Below, piece after piece: positions 46,131-57,280 of a stretch of 64,000 nt of DNA. The position numbers and the translations under genes were made by a program. Positions within the stretch are counted from its first letter, which is position 1, and every line of letters starts with the position of its first letter. The stretch is from Glycine soja (taxonomy: Eukaryota > Streptophyta > Magnoliopsida > Fabales > Fabaceae), in the NCBI RefSeq assembly GCF_004193775.1, contig NC_041002.1, positions 14,522,113 to 14,586,112 on the forward strand. The letters are read 5' to 3'. A model generated the notes under the pieces. That model was not told the DNA's origin and ran no database searches. It saw only the letters and a program-made list of their open reading frames with translations.

Positions 46131-46335
46131 TTCCTCTTGTAAGATTTTTCATTCTTCTTTTGAAGACAGGACAATTGAATCTCATGTGCCCAGATTGATC
46201 GCATTCAGCATTTTTGGGGCTAAGGAGAAATCTTCTTCTTTCTTCTTTCATCATCGTCTTTTTTCTTCTCTAGTTTTTTTTATGTAGTTGCATTTCTCTC
46301 TACCATTGTAGGAATAAAGGAATCAAATTTAATGG
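46131..46335 (-). pseudogene. Gag zinc-knuckle fragment of element F
   Basis: The minus strand encodes a lysine/arginine-rich run and NAECDQSGHMRFNCP, a retroviral-type zinc knuckle. The first Cys of C-x2-C-x4-H-x4-C is Asn here. Host sequence continues across the F2 insertion at TTCCT. Confidence 0.72.
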
Positions 46336-47462
46336 TGATCGAGGCTATACCCGAATCAAATAAACATTAGAATGCAATAACTAGGAAGTGATCCTAGGTC
46401 GTTTCCCAACGAGCAATGACTAACCAAATGTTCATAATATGCTTCATAATAACAGTAACAATTGGGGGGGGGGGGGTTGTTTGTTTTGTGAATTAAAGAA
46501 CAAGCGAACTGAAATACGAAATTAATAGTATTAAAAATGTGTTGTTTCCTCTGATTCAGAAGCCATTCTATTGTCCTAGGTTATGAAGAATTCATCCCTA
46601 ACAGTTAACCACTTAATCCAACCCTATTTTAATTTACTAACCGAAAATCAATTTAGGGTTGTCAATATGTGATTAAGCAACACATACACCAATTAACCCT
46701 TTATTCATTAAGCACGAACGTAAGTTAAGCACAAAGGCAATTAATCGAACACGAAGCGTGCATAGATTAACAATAACGAATGTGGGTTATTTGGTGAAGG
46801 GAAAACTGCCAGGAAGCTACATTATAAACAGAACCTCGAAGAGAGTTTAGCTTCATCCTTAGAAGGAAACAACATCAGAAATTTAGCCTTCCATAATTTC
46901 AACAAAACCAGAAAACGTAAATGAAACTAAAAGCAGAAACGTAAATGAAGCTAAAAACAGAAACGTAATTGAAGCTAAAAGCATAAAAAGGAACAAAAAA
47001 CGAAATTGCAATTGAAGGCAGAAAAATGAAAAAAAATGCATTCACGTGAACAGTAACATAAAGCTCAAAACGTAAAACCCTAAAACTCTATGCTCTGAAT
47101 AATAGCCTCTCTTACACGAATCCCAAGGCTACTATTTATAAGGGTCACTCAAAGTCACTGGGCCCTATTACATTATTCTGACCCAAAACAAAATAAACAC
47201 TGAACAACATAAAATAAAATTGCAATCTCCTAATTAGAAATTAACTAAGGTAAACGTTGCTTTATATGCTCTCTTTAAGTCCACAACCAAAATCCGGATT
47301 AAGGTCAATGCTTCATTAATTCCTGAAATTAGATTAAAAACATAAAAATAGCTGAATGAGCCCAAATAATAAAGCTGCCTAATTAATTTGACAATTAAGA
47401 CTAATCAGTAATTAAAATGGCGCAAAAAGGGTTAAGAAATAGGAGAAAATAATGGCACATCA
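46336..47462 (-). repeat. Solo Athila-type LTR (1127 bp), TSD AATGG
   Basis: It runs from TGATCGAGGCTATACCC to TGGCACATCA on the plus strand, with AATGG at 46331-46335 and 47463-47467. Its subfamily is closer to the B LTR (CGAAACGAA-type U3) than to F2. No coding sequence. Confidence 0.9.
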
Positions 47463-47635
47463 AATGGCTTCCCATATCTTTAAATCTATGGCTTCTTTAA
47501 AGATCTACATTCAGGTTTTCTAATAATGATAACCCCCACCACTGAACATAAGAGCCTATTGATAGAATTTCCTCAGGAAATGGAAATTTGGATGAGGTCA
47601 TATCTTCTTGAAGTTTTTAAACTTTATGCAAGAAT

Positions 47636-47650
47636 CCTGCTCTGATACCA
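47636..47650 (-). other. PBS of element F (tRNA-iMet type)
   Basis: On the minus strand TGGTATCAGAGCAGG, a very good match to the initiator tRNA-Met site, two bases from the LTR end. Confidence 0.82.
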
Positions 47651-47652
47651 CT

Positions 47653-48285
47653 TGTTGGACATGTGGCCTCAGAAATATTAAGAAGGGGTGAATTAATTTC
47701 CCACTGACAAACTTTTAACCCCTTTCTAAAAGAAGAGATAGGCTCAGAATGCAGAAGAAGCAGCAATCAATTTAATAATGTTCTTTAAACATGCAAGACA
47801 AAATTGATTGCAATAAAATGAATGAGACAAGGGAAGAGAGAATGCAAACACAATTTTTATACTGGTTCAGCAAAGTCCGTGCCTACGTCCAGTACTCAAG
47901 CAACCCACTTGAGATTTTCCACTCCCTTTGTAAAAATCCATTTACAAAGTCTGAACCACACAGGGACAGCCCATCCCTTCTGTTCAGGAATCCTTACAAC
48001 TTAAGAGATCCTCAGTCCCTTAATCAATCTCTTTCAATGATAAGAAAGAAAGAAGAATTCTCTCTTGAAGAGAAGGATATTACAATTGAAGTTCATGAAG
48101 AAACTCTTAATGGATTTGCAAGTGTTTGCCCAAGAGTTTCTTTTGAGAGAGCATTTGGCATTGAAATTCTCTAGGAATATCTCTCTCATACATTTTGTGT
48201 CCCAAGTCACCTATTTATAGGCCTTTGATGACCATTCACAAAAAATCTCTTGAACAGATGTGACTCTCAAGAGTTATTTTCTGAA
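47653..48285 (-). repeat. 5' LTR of element F, truncated
   Basis: The plus-strand start TGTTGGACATGTGGCCTC is the LTR 3' end. A TATA-like CCTATTTATAGG (minus) lies near 48210. It ends abruptly at CTGAA, where LTR G begins. By comparison with 21291-22383, roughly 500 bp including the palindrome cluster are missing. Confidence 0.78.
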
Positions 48286-49670
48286 TGTTGGATCAAGTGG
48301 CCTCAGAATAATTAAGAAGGGGGGGGTTGAATTAATTATTAATGAACCTTTACTAATTAAAAAACTATCCTTCTTAATGTTACTAGATTCAATTAGGCTT
48401 TTACTACAAAGTTAAGAGAGTAAAGAACAAAAATAGAAACTTAACCAAAAGTAAAAGTGATAACTAAAGTGCACAACGAAAATTAAAGAGTGTAGGGAAG
48501 AAGAAGACAAACACAAGAGTTTTATACTGGTTCGGCAACAACCCGTGCCTACATCCAGTCCCCAAGCGACCTGTGGTCCTTGAGATTTCTTTTCAACCTT
48601 GTAAAATCCTTTACAAGCAAAGATCCACAAGGGATGTACCCTCCCTTGTTCTCTTTGAACAACCAAGTGGATGTACCCTCCACTTGAACTGATCCACAAG
48701 AGATGTACCCTCTCTTGTTCTCAGTTACAACAACCCAAGTAGATGTACCCTCTACTTGTGCCACAAAGGATGTACCCTCCAATGTGTTAAGACAAAGTTC
48801 TCAGGCGGTTAGTCCTTTGAAACTTTGTGAAGGGGATACAAAAGATATCTCAGGCGGTTAGTCCTTTGAAATCTTTTGTATAAGGGAAAGGAAAGAATCA
48901 AAAGAATTCTCAGACTGTGTCATTTTGAATTCTATGAAAAGGGAGAAGGGAGACACAAAAGAATTCAGGCGGTTAGTCCTTCGTTCTTTTGGGAAAGGGA
49001 GAAGAGAGACACAAAAAGAATTCAGGTGGTTAGTCCTTGTCGAATTCTTTTTGGCAAAGGGAGAAGAGAGACACAAAAGAATTCAGGCGGTTAGTCCTTT
49101 GTTCTTTTGGAAAAAGGGAGAAGATAGACACAAAAATAATTCAGGCAGTTAGTCCTTTGTTCTTTTGGAAAAAGGGAGAAGAGAGATACAAAAGGAATTC
49201 AAGCGGTTAGTCCTTTGTTCTTTTGGAAAAAGGGAGAAGAGAGACACAAAAAGAATTCAGGCGGTTAGCCCTTGTCAAATTCTTTTTGGCAGAGGGAGAA
49301 GAGAATGAAAAGATAAATAGCACAAGTTTTGAACAAAGAACTTTTCTTGAAAGAGAAAGTTTTGAACGAAAACTTTTAGAAAGATGAAGAGAAGATGAAT
49401 CAGAAAAAATCTGTTGAAAGAGATGAAAGAAAATTGAAGGAGATGATTAAGATCAATGAATTAATTTGTTTCATGCAAAGTTCACATATTTATAATTTCT
49501 TGATGACTCAAGTCAAAACTTGTAACTCTTGGCAATTCCTTAAAAACTAATTACTTAAAAAGATGTGACTTTTGAAAGAATCTTCAGAAACAAGTCACTT
49601 GAAGAATTGTGACTTTTGGAAATGAATTTTTCGAAAACAGTCACTGGTAATTGATTACCATTAATCTTTT
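48286..49670 (-). repeat. Copia-like LTR G, truncated, with expanded minisatellite
   Basis: It starts TGTTGGATCAAGTGGCCTC and follows 37711-39384 closely, including the GATGTACCCTC repeats. The CAGGCGGTTAGTCC minisatellite is longer here (48800-49270, about eight units). It ends near 49670 in TTGATTACCATTAATCTTTT, where Tat/Ogre LTR sequence begins. About half a kilobase of the LTR is missing. Small frames within the minisatellite are not genes. Confidence 0.78.
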
Positions 49671-50955
49671 CTCGCCACAAACGTTTATTTGAGGAAAACG
49701 TCGGAAAAACCGGAAAAGACGCAGCCTACGAACTTTAAGTGAAAGGTTCGGGAGTTGTATTTACGCACGGGGAAGGTATTAGCACCCCACACGGTTACGG
49801 CATGACCGAACGGTTGGATTTCATTTTAACAGAAATTAACGGATGTTACAATTCAAATGATTGGTGGAAATTTATTTTATTTTTTTATTAGTCAAGAAAA
49901 TGACTTAAGTAAATGACTAAAGCACGTTAAAAACAGAAGAAAAGAAAACTGAAAGTAAACGAAATTAAAGTGAAAGTACACAAAACAAGAAATGAATTGA
50001 AGGTCTCGGATTCGAAAACTTACTCGTTGAAGAACGAAGAACGAACGAAGAACGGATGAAGAACGGTGAAGAACGAAGAAGAATGATGAAGAATTTCCAC
50101 AGAATCGGTTACGGAGGCGTTACGGAAGCACTTCGATTCGATTTTTTCTTCACGAAAACGTGTTTTTTGCCCAAAATAGCCGAAATGCATAGCCAAGGGG
50201 TCTTGAAAATTTTGAAACAGCTCCCCCTCCCCTATTTATAGGAAAAAAGGGAGGTGCTTGCCGCCCAGAGACTTAATGGAGAAGATTTCTAAGTGCACCC
50301 GAATTACTAAGTTCACCCTCCTTTCCGTATTTTACAGAAGCCTTACGGAAGCATATATGACTTAACTTTCATCTTTTTTTCTCTTTCCTTTCACCAATGT
50401 TAAGTGGAATATGCTTACCCAAGGTTTTCGGAAATTTTACGGAAGCATTACGGAAGCGACGGAAGCCCCAGAAACCATTTTTCAAAAACGTGGAGGAGCT
50501 TGCCGCCCAGTTGCTTTCTCCTTAAGCAACCCAACTTCCAAAATGTTCCGGAAGGGCCTAGATTCGAATTGTTATTTACACCCCTATCTTGATAAGTTCA
50601 CCCCTCTTCTTTGCTGATTCTTTTTCCGTAACGTTACGGAACCTTACAGATTACGTAACGATACTTGTTTTCTTTCCGTAATGTCACAAAACTTTACGGA
50701 TTACGCAACCATCCCCCCCTTTTTTTTTGACTTCCGGAATGTTACAGAACCTCATGAATTGTGCAACAATGCTTTCTTTTGATTTCCGGCATGTCACGGA
50801 ACTCCACGAATTGTGCAACGATGCTTTCTTTTGATTTCTGGCATGTCACGGAACTTCACGAATTGCCTAACGATGGGTGCCAAGTACCTCGAAGTGGTCA
50901 AATGAAAGTTGCATGCCACCAAACAATGGTCCCCGGACGAAATTAGGGTATGACA
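49671..50955 (-). repeat. 3' LTR of element H (1285 bp, end missing)
   Basis: The minus-strand start TGTCATACCCTAATTTCGTCC is at 50955. The last ~75 bp of the LTR (present in the solo copy up to 53324) are lost at the junction 49670/49671. A TATAAATAG box (minus) lies at 50232-50240. The U3 is packed with TTACGGAA/TTCCGTAA words. Confidence 0.85.
50232..50240 (-). promoter_or_regulatory. TATA box of the H 3' LTR
   Basis: TATAAATAG on the minus strand, matching 52207-52215 in the solo LTR. Confidence 0.55.
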
Positions 50956-51229
50956 GTTGCCCTTCTTTACTTGTCTTTTATTGGAGATAAAAGGGAAGTA
51001 ATGATAAGACACTAATTCCGTTCCTCTCGATTGACGAAAGTCGCGGATGACCATAAGATATCTCTGCATGCGACTGGCTCGCTGTCCCTGGATGACAAAG
51101 GCACAAAATTCGTCTATGTGCGTTTACCACCCAACTTGCTGCTCTTGAATGATAAAGGTAAAAATGCGGGACCAACTGGTTTTCGCATGTCATCGGGCCC
51201 GCCACCTCTGGATGACAAAAGGTGCATAA

Positions 51230-51708
51230 GATGACGTTAGTCTCTACGTGCTATCATGCTTTGGGTCTTAGAGATAGCAAAAAAAGGTTTAAACGGATAA
51301 CCACTCGGGTATCTCCGCATGTCATGTGACTCCAGTGTCAGTATGACAGAAATTGTCTGCGCGGAAGATGACGTAAATCTCCACGTGTCAACGTGCTTGT
51401 TGGCCGTGATTGACAAAGGGTGCAGAAGATGACGTTAGTCTCTACGTGCTATCATGCTTTGAGTCTTAGAGATAGCAAAAGAAAGTTTAAATGGATAACC
51501 ACTCAGGTATCTCCGCATGTCACGTGACTCCAGTGTCAGTATGACAGAAATTGTCTGCGCGAAAGATGATGTAAATCTCCGCGTGTCAACAGGCTTGTTG
51601 GCCGCGATTGACAAAGGGTGCAGAAGATGACGTTAGTCTCTACGTGCTATCATGCTTTGAGTCTTAGATATAGCAAAAGAAAGTTTAAACGGATAACCAC
51701 TCGGGTAT
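51230..51708. repeat. 198 bp tandem repeat (about 2.6 units with 53325-53373)
   Basis: Units start with GATGACGTTAGTCTCTACG at 51230, 51428 and 51626, exactly 198 bp apart. The third is interrupted after CACTCGGGTAT by the solo LTR and continues at 53325 for ~45 bp before diverging. Shorter degenerate TGGATGACAAAGG-type words occur upstream (51080-51220). Confidence 0.9.
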
Positions 51709-53324
51709 TGTCATACCCTAATTTCGTCCGGGGATTATTACTTGATGACATGCAACCTTTGGTTAGCCGCTTTGAGATACTTGGCGTCCTTTGTTGCACA
51801 GTAAATGAAGTCCTGAGACGTCTCAGAAATCTAAAGGAAGCAGGCTTGCGCGATCCGTGAAATTCCGTAATGTGGTGGAAGTCGAAAAGAGGTGTTTTTG
51901 CGCAATCCGTAAGTTTCCGTAACTTCTTCGAAAGCTAAAAAAAGAGTAAATACATAATCCGTAAGGATTCGTAACCTTGCGGAAGAAAAATAAGTATCGC
52001 TACGAAATTCGTAAAGTTTCGTAACATTACGGAAAAAGAATCACAAAAAAAAGGGGCAGGGGGTGTATTTAGTAAAAATGGGGGTGCAAATAGCAACCAG
52101 GCCCACTTGGCCCCTCCAGAAGATTCCTCCTGAAGGTTGTTGCTTCTGGAGGAAGCAACCTTGCTCGCCTGGGCGAGCTGGGCGGCAAGCTTCTCCCCTA
52201 TTTTGCTATAAATAGGGGAAGAAGTGAAGAAGAAAAGGGTTCAGCCCCTTAGGCACTTCTCTCTTTTTCGAATTTGCTGAGGAAAATTATTTCCGTGAAG
52301 AAAATCCAAGCCGAGGCGCTTCCGTAACGTTTCCGTAACGTTTCCGTGAGTAATTACGCGAAGATTCTCGACCGTTCTTCAAAGATTCATCGTTCATTCT
52401 TTGTTTTCTTCAGTCTTCAACGGGTAAGTACCTCAAGCCAAGCTTTTCAATTCACTCTATGTACCTGTGGTGGTCCACATTTTGTTTCATGTATTTTTAT
52501 TCTTGTTTTCGTCTACTTTTTATACCTCCTTTTGACGTGCTTAAGCCATTTACTTAAGTCATTTCTCGCTTTATCTAAAAATAAAATAAATTTCCACCGA
52601 TCGTTTGAATTATATCATCCGTTGATTTTGGTTAAAATGAATTCCGACCGTTCGGTCGTGCCGTAACCACATTGGAAATCAAAAAAGAGGTAAAATAATA
52701 ATATAATAATAAAAAAATACCTTTTAGTAAAATAAAAGCGAAAGATCAATCGGACGTTTTCTCTTTGGGATTTCTCATTCTTAATTGAATTGATTAATTA
52801 ACTAAAGTGAAACTAAGGCTAAAATCAACTCGCCTAGTCAAGCTCGTCCACAAAAATAGGTTTTTGAAAGTTTTATCATTTCAGTTTCTTACTAAGTAAA
52901 AAGGATCACTTTTAAGGTCCAACGCCTTAAAATGATCACCCATCAAGTAAAAAGAATCGCTTGATTCACGCTTATGAAAGAACTACGTAGGTCTGATTTC
53001 CTCTCCAAAGGAGGGTACGTAGGAGCAAAAGCCCCGCTTTTGTCGACCTCAAAAAATAAAAAGAAATAAAAGTTAAGATAATGCAATTCCACAATTCTAA
53101 AAAATAGGCTGTTGTCCTTTGAGACAAACGTGAGAGGTGCTAATACCTTCCTCAAGCGTAAATACAACTCCCGAACTTAGAATTTTCATTTTGACCGGTT
53201 TCCTTCGGTTTTCCCGACGTTTTCCACAAATAAACGTTGGTGGCGACTCCGCGCATCTTTCCTCCTTTGGAAAGCGCACCCGTGAGCCTCGCCCTCGCTC
53301 ACCCGCGAAGGGCACGTTGCGACA
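51709..53324 (+). repeat. Solo Tat/Ogre-type LTR (1616 bp), TSD GGTAT
   Basis: It runs from TGTCATACCCTAATTTCG to CACGTTGCGACA, with GGTAT at 51704-51708 and 53325-53329. It is the same family as the H 3' LTR but in opposite orientation, and it defines the true LTR ends. TATAAATAG lies at 52207-52215. It holds no coding sequence; the open stretch near 52346-52666 is not protein-like. Confidence 0.92.
52207..52215 (+). promoter_or_regulatory. TATA box of the solo Tat/Ogre LTR
   Basis: TATAAATAG followed by GGGGAAGAAGTG. It is preceded by a GC-richer segment containing GGGCGAGCTGGGCGGCAAGC. Confidence 0.55.
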
Positions 53325-54824
53325 GGTATCTCCGCATGTCACGTGACTCCAGTGTCAGTATGACAGAAATTGTGGGGCGGCCGACAAAAGCGAGGCTCTT
53401 GCTCCTACGTATCCTCAATGAGGAACTCAGACCTACGTAGTTCTGGATAACTCGTGAGACTAAAAATAGTCTCGGCGTTTTCTTCACTAAAATGCGAACA
53501 TGCTTTAGTAAAGAGAGAAAACTTCCAACTAATCAGAGCAACATATGCTTTTCGGACGAAAAACAATGTGTCTACCGGGGAAGGGAAGTATAGTGATGAA
53601 ATCTTCTCATAACCATAAATGAGATTTTGGATGTTAGCATTTCGCTTCTAAATGAGCATTTAGAGGAAACACTAGGTTCAACAAAAATAGAAGAAAATCA
53701 CTCAAAGTGTATCAATCTCACACGGGTAAGTGTTTCATCCTAATTCCGAACCATAGATATGCCATGACTTGATTTTGCAAATTATTTCCTGTCAAATCAA
53801 AGATTACGTGCGTGATCATGGATCAATAGGACTTTTTCTTGGGAATGGTGTTTATTTGGTGGGAACTTTGGCTTTGAGTGTTTTTGACTTTTTCCTTTTC
53901 TGTTTTTGTTTAGTGTTAGGTGATCAAGTCACCGACGCACAGGATTTAGGTTGGCAATCAAAGGGAGACGACCACTTTAGGTCGTGGTTTCCTTTCTTTT
54001 ACTTGGTGAAAATTCTGTATTGTTCAGATATTGTCTGATCCAAAGACTTTTCTGCATATTTCTTCTGTTTTTATTCCGATTCTTGATCGGGAATTTTCTT
54101 TCTTCTTTTTTTTTTTTTGCTTTCTCTCGCTCTTTGATTGGGAATTTTCTCTTTTTGCTTCCCCTTTTTTGTTTTCTTCCGAGGGCAAGGATTGACATTC
54201 TCACCCTGGGTCAAGATTTATGGTAAATTGGGATTTTGGCTCAAGGCTTGTAGCGCGACTGGACTTGATATATGTCAGGGTTTGGTTTGATCCCAAGATA
54301 AAAGGGGATGTCCCACATTATTTCCATGACAAAAATGTAATAATGATGATTTGGAAATTTTATGCAAAACTAATCATGCATGCACCTATGTGGACACTCA
54401 AGTGTCGAAATTTTTTTGGTCATGTGATGCTACGGCTCATAATTCATTTTCCCTATTTTAGTCAACCCAGTGTTTCCAAAATATGTTCTTTTATCAATTT
54501 GTGCATTCATCCGAGTCGATCTTGGGTGTTCGGAAAACTTTCACAACATTTACCCTTCAAATGTGTACACACATTTTTTTTCAAAAACTAGCTATCATCA
54601 GCGAATTTTTTCCTTCAAATAAAAGTTGGAAATTATCTCTCTTCACAAGCATGTTGTTTTTTAGCTAGACAACTCTTTATTCTTATTATTTTCTTTTTTC
54701 CTTCCTTCTTTATCTTTCCTTACTTGCTCTCTTTTCCTTTTCCTCTTTTTTCCTTTTTTAAGTTATTTATCATTTGTTCATTTCCTCTCTCTTTTTTCTT
54801 TTTTTTTTCTTTTTTTTTCTTTTT

Positions 54825-55085
54825 CCATGAGGTATTTTGCTACCTAAACATATGTATTTTTGTGAGGTATTTTGCTATATACATGCGTGTCCAAGGTATC
54901 TTGCTACCTAAACATACATATATATGTTTTGTGAGATATTTTTGCTATATACATGCATATCCAAGGTATCTTGCTACCTAAACATACATATATATATTTT
55001 GTGAGATATCTTTTTGCTACATACATGCATATCTAAGGTATCTTGCTACCTAAACACACATACATATATTTTGTGAGGTATGACT
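54825..55085. repeat. ~70 bp tandem repeat
   Basis: About 3.5 units built on AAGGTATCTTGCTACCTAAA and TTTTGTGAGATAT...GCTATATACATGC. The AAGGTATC words are at 54893, 54963 and 55035, with spacings of 70 and 72 bp. Confidence 0.88.
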
Positions 55086-56035
55086 ACCTTCCTTGCTTGC
55101 ACTTGTTTTATTTAAATTCCTAGGATCATGAGCAGCTAGGTGTGTCCTACTATGACTTGCGAAACAAAAGGTGATCAAATAACAAGTAGAAATTTAAAAG
55201 TTACTAGGTTGCCTCCTAGTAGCGCTTCTTTAACGTCTTGAGCTGGACGCATGATGACTTGTCGGTCATGGACCTAGTACTTTTCTTACCTTTGGCTTTG
55301 GACTATGGTCGCCTATTTGTCGGCCATGTGTCGTAGGCAATGCTCTAACCTTTTTTGTGGATGAGCTGAGATGAACTCTAGAGGTGGTGGCGGTGCGTTT
55401 GTTGCCCACTGCCAGCCATCTCAGGCTGCTGTGGTGTTTCACCCTGCGCCTGCCTGGGGGCGCAATACTTCTTGATGAAAGCTTGATTAATAGGGGACCT
55501 GATGACCTTGTCGGGGGTGACAGACACTTCGTAGAACTGACAGAAGTCCGTAATCAGAGCTGGAAACCCCAAGACCCTGTTGGACTTCTCCGGGTCCACT
55601 GGGTGTCTTGCGGGCACGATCCCTGCAAATAGTGGATGGTATAAGAAATCAGTTGAACCATATGCATACTTACCTATGTCGGGATGACACAGACCAACTG
55701 ATACATCCGCAGGGGGAGATCGGCATTGCGGTCGCTGGGCAGAACGTTGCTAAGTAGCAACGTCATCCATATCAATATAAGAGTGTTCATGTTGGTGCGC
55801 ATGATCTACACTTGTCTCTTTGCAGCGGCACGGGTGAAATCTTGCCCCGGTATGCATAGTAGCTGTGTGATAGCCTCCCTCTCTGATTGTGCTCGCACAG
55901 TTGGCCCTCCTCCAATATCAGGGGGTGGCCCAGGAACTGATAAAAGGAAACTACTGGCCCAACCAGGAGTGCAAGTCTCGGTTAAGAATTTAAGGGCAGA
56001 GGACCTTAAATTATTTTAAGGTGCGGATGTGGAGC

Positions 56036-56166
56036 CTACTAAAGGCGAGAGCGTGTAGCCCTCTGAAGGCGAGGACACGTAGTCCTCTGAGGGTGAGGGC
56101 GTGTAGCCCTCTGATGGCAAGGGCATGTAGCCCTTGAAAGGTGAGGACGTGTAGTCCTCTAAAGGA
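56036..56166. repeat. ~27 bp tandem repeat
   Basis: Five units of the form TGAAGGCGAGGACACGTAGT/CCTC, alternating between GTAGCCCTCTGA and GTAGTCCTCT variants. The open minus frame across it only reflects the period being a multiple of three. Confidence 0.88.
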
Positions 56167-57280
56167 TACAGGTTCTAGTACCCAAGCGTCCACCCTTATG
56201 AGAAAACATGAGATTGACTCATTGAGAGGGCCGGTCATCCCAAATTCATTAGATGTAGGAAATCTAAGCAGTTAACATAATTTTTAGGGATGCAGATGCA
56301 TACAACCTTTGTCATGAAATTTGGTAAATGCGGACTTCATATGAAACAATGCAATGTAATGGAAAGTTTGTACAATGTTCATGACATTCTTTCCTTATTT
56401 TATGATTTTGATTGGAATTTTTTTTTTGGAAAACACAGGTTGACTGTCCTTTTGAAAGAGGTGATAATTCATGCAGCCTTATCCTATCTTTTGCAAATCT
56501 CTCTGGGAACTCCCTCAGAGTGTATGTTCTGTTTGATTTAGTCACTTGACCATTTTTTGGAGTGATGGTGATGAAGCCATTTAATCAATCTATTGAAATC
56601 CCAGGGTTTGTCCCCCCCTTTTTTGTTCAAAAACATCGACGGGTGAGAACTTTAGATCTGCCCCAAGGTTCGCTTGAGGCTCATGCACAATGCCTCTCAT
56701 TGCCCCAGTGTAGGGCTTTGAGGTATCCATCTTTGTTTTCACAACCTTGTAGTAGGCTGGCTGCCTTGCAGCGGCGCTTTCCGTTTGTCCAAAGCTAGGC
56801 AAGGGATGATGATCTATCGGTTGTGACCCTAGCCTCTACTTGCGTTTGTCCCTAAGTACCTGAAAGTAGGAAACGACATTGTGCGGCAAACTGTGGCCGT
56901 GTTACCATCTTACCTTGATTGGTTTCTGCCTTCAGCTTATTCCCGGCATCTGACCACGGCCTAAGATGATTCTGTCCCTGTTATCACAAAACATGCATGC
57001 GTATGTGTATGTATGAATGTTTTCAAATGCAACGAGTCGGTTAGGTTTAGTTTTAATTAAGCGCTTTGGGGCATCCCGTGGACTGAGCGAAAGGGCTCAG
57101 GCTATCATAGACTGCACATGGTTTAAAGCACAAAGTGAGGACTGAAGCCTCAAACTCATGTTCTCTTCTTTTTAGAAGACCGTGATGAGAAAATTACAGC
57201 AGACAGGAATCTCTGGGGGAAACCAAGAAGAACACACACAAAAAAAGAACATGCAGCTACATCCTTAATTGCCCCAGATT

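Larger units (their letters stand above)
39466..48285 (-). mobile_element. Copia-like element F, remnant filled with insertions
   Basis: The order on the minus strand is a partial 5' LTR (47653-48285), PBS 47636-47650, leader (47463-47635), gag zinc-knuckle fragment (46131-46335), gag end (42028-42238), low-complexity region, PPT-like tracts, and a 3' LTR (39466-39955 plus 40859 to about 40905). Protease, integrase, RT and RNase H are absent. The tRNA-iMet PBS and the gag zinc-knuckle wording suggest Ty1/copia, possibly the Maximus/SIRE type. This class call is moderate. It contains three later insertions with clean TSDs. Confidence 0.7.
50956..57280 (-). other. 3' non-coding region of element H
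   Basis: About 4.7 kb once the solo LTR is removed. It holds a PPT-like purine stretch next to the LTR (minus AAAGAAGGGCAAC), the 198 bp tandem repeats, T-rich tracts (54100-54170, 54700-54830), the ~70 bp repeats (54825-55085) and the ~27 bp repeats (56036-56166). Short frames within it show no recognisable domain. Long repeat-bearing 3' regions are typical of Ogre-type elements. Confidence 0.7.

Noticed and set aside
46069..46254. Small minus-strand zinc-finger protein gene
   Set aside because: The CxxC-type motif is a retroviral zinc knuckle of element F. Part of the reading frame is LTR sequence of F2, so it is not an independent gene.
48876..49152. Two overlapping plus-strand frames with repeated MKREKGDTKEF-like residues
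   Set aside because: They are translations of the LTR minisatellite. The repeat spacing, not coding selection, keeps the frame open.
51230..51708. Regular repeats that could suggest a CRISPR-like array
   Set aside because: The 198 bp units are directly adjacent tandem copies without unique spacers, and the sequence is plant nuclear DNA inside a retrotransposon.
52346..52666. 106-residue frame rich in Phe/Leu/Ser
   Set aside because: It lies entirely inside the solo Tat/Ogre LTR; composition is T-rich and there is no domain.
53236..53250. TTGGTGGCGACTCCGC as a PBS (tRNA-Arg type) marking the LTR end
   Set aside because: The perfect TSD GGTAT shows that the LTR continues to GTTGCGACA at 53324, so this word is inside the LTR. 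It resembles Ogre PBS sequences but is not at an LTR border here.
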